Assembly: GCA_019400425.1 (NCBI GenBank)
Contig: JAFREE010000270.1
Location: forward strand, 1-20,470
Length of the DNA stretch: 20,470 nucleotides
Direction: 5' to 3'
Origin: Hymenochaete sp. R1
Taxonomy: Eukaryota; Basidiomycota; Agaricomycetes; Hymenochaetales; Hymenochaetaceae
Below are positions 18,105-20,470 of this stretch, in pieces. Position 1 is the stretch's first letter. The number at the start of each line of letters is the position of its first letter. The translations under genes were made by a program, and so were the position numbers. Under the pieces are notes generated by a model. The model had not been told where the DNA came from, did not search any database, and worked only from the letters and a program-made list of their open reading frames with translations.

Positions 18105-19569
18105 ATTAGGTTTTTTACCGTGCAAATAATTGCAGATAAAGGGTTTGCGAAATGAGCGTGTGAAAGATAATGATGCGAGCTTGATCTGAAGCCTTTATGA
18201 AAAGCTGAAGAGAGAACAAGGGCTCTCTTATAGCTCTCCGAATAAGCTAGCTTGTCTTCAGAGACATCATGAGCTGACATTCGAAATGTCGAAAAATCAT
18301 CCAACACATAACAAAAACGCAGTAGTCGACTGGAGTGGACTTAGCAGACAAGATAGTTCCTATGCGAGGTGACGCAAGCAGTGCTATAGTAGCTCAGGCT
18401 CATTGGCGAAGCCGGAGTTGTCTTAAAAATTCATGACATGATTCTCGTACGAGTACTTGTAGGAGATTGTGGCGACCTTTGATTGGCAGACAGAGTAACG
18501 AGCCATGCGCATCGTCTTGACATTGGCTGGCGCGTGCGGACAACGACAAGTCTTTAGGGTGACTGCTCCAAGTTCCTTAGACATACATTCTATTGGTAAG
18601 TTGATTTTATCTGGGAACCGATTTCCCAGAGCCTTTTGAACGATGAAAACAGCTGTCAACTCACGTGTTCTTACCTCTGCTTGAACTGGACATTCGATCG
18701 AGTACTATGGAGTGGTCTCGCGGTACGCTGGGACTTTGCACAGCTGAGACATTGATGATGCGATGATGTGATCGATAAGCCAGCTCTTGACCTCCAAAGA
18801 GCCGTGGTTTTCGCCAAATTCGCAGTTAGTTCATATGAAAGAGGGGCTGATCTCGTAGGATAATACGAAAGATACGATCATGGAGGAAAGAGAGTCAGTA
18901 AGCGCGGCCAGCGGAACAGCGAAAATAGATCGTGCAACCGAATTCCCTTTTCTGGCGTCGCCTTGGCAGACATAGAGACATAGACCGTAACATCTTTCTT
19001 TCTTTTCAGACTCGCTCCGCTCTTGTTCGTCCTAATCTCAGTCGTTGCTTTGGAAATACCATTCTCAAAAAGACACAACGGATTCGTGAAGGAAATGGTT
19101 ATCTCTCAAAGCGAGCCCGCTGCGCGTCAAAGATGTCCTATCGAGAGTACCCGTTTTCACGCGCCGAAAAACCTTCTCCGTCTCAAGTCCGTCGAATCGT
19201 GTGTTCGCATTGGGGCCAAGAATACCTCTATATAGTCAGATGCTCATTAGAATGCACTTCGAATGGCGATAACTATGGGCGTTATGGGAAAACTGTTACC
19301 GATACGTCATGGCGCGTGGTAGGTGGTCGTAATGACAGGAGTACTAGAATAACTGACTACAGACTACGCAGCTTCTGCGACTCATTCAAAACAACAAGTC
19401 TCTAAAAAGCCGATATCAGGACGTCCATCTTTTCAAGATCGTTGAGAACGAGGGTCCGCCAGAGCTGCAGACTCACCTTCCTTTGCTTCTGCATGAGAAT
19501 GTATTAGATGTGTGGCTCCGTTGTACCTTTCACTCCCTTACAGTGCATCGCGTGTTATCGTGCGCGATG
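18105..19569. other. Long gap with only weak fragments
   Basis: No complete gene. A minus-strand frame at 18659-18423 reads LKTCRCPHAPANVKTMRMA and a later Cys, faintly recalling the cysteine clusters linked to fungal KDZ transposases; it lacks the rest of such a gene. A plus-strand frame at 18932-19405 (157 codons) has no recognisable motif and overlaps other open frames, so it is left uncalled. Confidence 0.4.
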
Positions 19570-19577
19570 TATAAATA
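19570..19577 (+). promoter_or_regulatory. TATA box of the P450 gene
   Basis: TATAAATA occurs 69-76 bp before ATG 19646, a normal core-promoter spacing for this genome. Confidence 0.55.
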
Positions 19578-19645
19578 TCCATCGACGAGAAAGTAGCACG
19601 GCTAGTCTTAGAGACGGTTATAGTCTGATTATTGCTTGAGACAGG

Positions 19646-20470
19646 ATGCTACTTCTGCTATACGCTTTAGTCGGCGCCTTCCTGGCCTTCCTGGCCTGGA
19701 ACGTCTATTCTGCCAGTGCCCGTTACAACTCTCTTCCGGGACCCCCAAATACATCATTGCTAACAGGTGAGTGTGTACGGCGTAAGCATGTGCGGCATTC
19801 TTATCTGTATCAGGAAACTTCAAACAACTTTTCTCCCGAGATTCTTGGTCTTTCCATGACTACCTACATAATACTTTCGGCGGACTCTGCAAGATAAGTA
19901 TGCTTCTCAGCGTGAGTCCTCAAGCACTTTTGCATTCCCAAACAAAGTGGTGTTGACGCATAATCAGGAAAAACACTTATACGTGTTAGACCCGTTGGCA
20001 CTGCATTATATGCTCATCAAAGAGCAGTATAATTACGAAGAGCCAGAATTATTTGCTCTGTACTTATTCTCAGCTTTGCATTGTGCGTTCCATCATGTGC
20101 CTGACCTAGAAATGAGCAGAACAGTTCGTGCTTTCTTTGGTGATGGCATGATTGCTAGTAAAGGTGTGCGCACTTTCTTCGCTACTGGCACATCGTCTCA
20201 TGAGTTTATAGGAGCGAAGCACAAGCGGCAACGAAAGATGCTCAACTCCGTCTTCACGTCGAGGCAAATGCGCGACCTTCTACCTGTATTTCAGCAAATT
20301 GACCATGAAGTAATTTTCTAGCCTAGTTCGTTGTGGTAATATTTTGACTTTGAATTTCAAATGAAGCTGCAGGTCAGTGTGGGAAAGCTCGTGGATGTTA
20401 GGCTTGAGTCTTGATCTCAAGCCGGAGGTTGGTTTGTTTCGTCACGCAGTATGAATCTGAACGGGTGTTC
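19646..20470 (+). CDS. Cytochrome P450 monooxygenase, N-terminal part (runs off window, possibly disrupted)
   Basis: Supported exons: 19646-19766, 19814-19911, 19968-20059, 20120-20163, 20212-20309 (151 codons). Introns are 47, 56, 60 and 48 bp, GT-AG; the third has a perfect CTGAC branch site. The protein starts with a membrane anchor (MLLLLYALVGAFLAFLAW), then LPGPPNTSLLTGNFKQLF, HDYLHNTFGG, KHLYVLDPLALHYMLIKEQY, FFGDGMIASKG and HKRQRKMLNSVF (the helix C region; WxxxR is replaced by HKRQR, as in many basidiomycete P450s). The I-helix, ExxR and heme-Cys motifs would lie beyond the window. After codon 151, GTAATT could be a donor, and the best continuation (LQVSVGKLVDV from 20367) meets a TGA at 20412-20414, so either another intron follows or the gene is broken. 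ER-bound oxidation is the expected role; the CYP family and substrate are unknown. Confidence 0.82.

Noticed and set aside
18932..19405. 157-codon plus-strand open frame
   Set aside because: No motif, no splice support, several overlapping open frames in the same area; likely chance.
1..20470. tRNA, rRNA, CRISPR array or intact transposon
   Set aside because: No T-loop/anticodon-arm pattern, no ribosomal sequence, no regularly spaced repeats, and no terminal inverted repeats or long transposase frame were found by eye.

Overview
The window looks like nuclear DNA of a mushroom-forming basidiomycete (Agaricomycetes). Evidence: dense intron-rich genes with short introns (47-120 bp) and GTRNGT donors, two class I hydrophobins, a fungal hexose-type MFS transporter, a cytochrome P450 and fungal SurE and Mago orthologues. 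No bacterial or viral block, tRNA, rRNA or CRISPR array was seen. Gene models were built by hand from splice signals, reading phase and family motifs; all completed multi-exon models close in frame.

Layout, left to right. 1-1070 holds no gene I can support. 1071-1581 (+) encodes a short protein with a Crinkler(CRN)-like, ubiquitin-fold N-terminus, possibly a decayed family member. 2142-4374 (+) is a two-finger C2H2 transcription factor of 717 aa with long Gln, Ala, His and acidic tracts. It converges on a seven-exon sugar transporter of 532 aa at 7016-4934 (-). 7017-9255 is an accessory gap with an unrecognised minus-strand reading fragment and a decayed coding remnant (8281-8899, +) whose residues resemble the tail of the CRN-like locus.

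10180-9256 (-) is the exon-junction-complex core protein Mago nashi (150 aa). Its conserved Arg-Tyr-Tyr motif is completed only by a 6-nt microexon (10084-10079), the most striking observation here. Divergent from it, 10917-12174 (+) is a secreted SurE-type nucleotidase/phosphatase (316 aa), which converges on a 729-aa uncharacterised protein with a calponin-homology-like C-terminal region (14938-12560, -).

15994-15374 (-) and 18104-17533 (-) are two paralogous class I hydrophobins (162 and 139 aa) with identical intron positions. One of the equivalent introns has a GC donor in the first copy and a GT donor in the second. The window ends inside a cytochrome P450 gene (19646 onward, +) whose reading becomes unclear after 20309.

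The genes are a mixture of housekeeping (Mago, probably the C2H2 and CH-like proteins), nutrient uptake (sugar transporter), secreted or surface proteins (SurE, hydrophobins) and fast-evolving accessory pieces (CRN-like locus, remnants, P450). No operon-like unit is implied.
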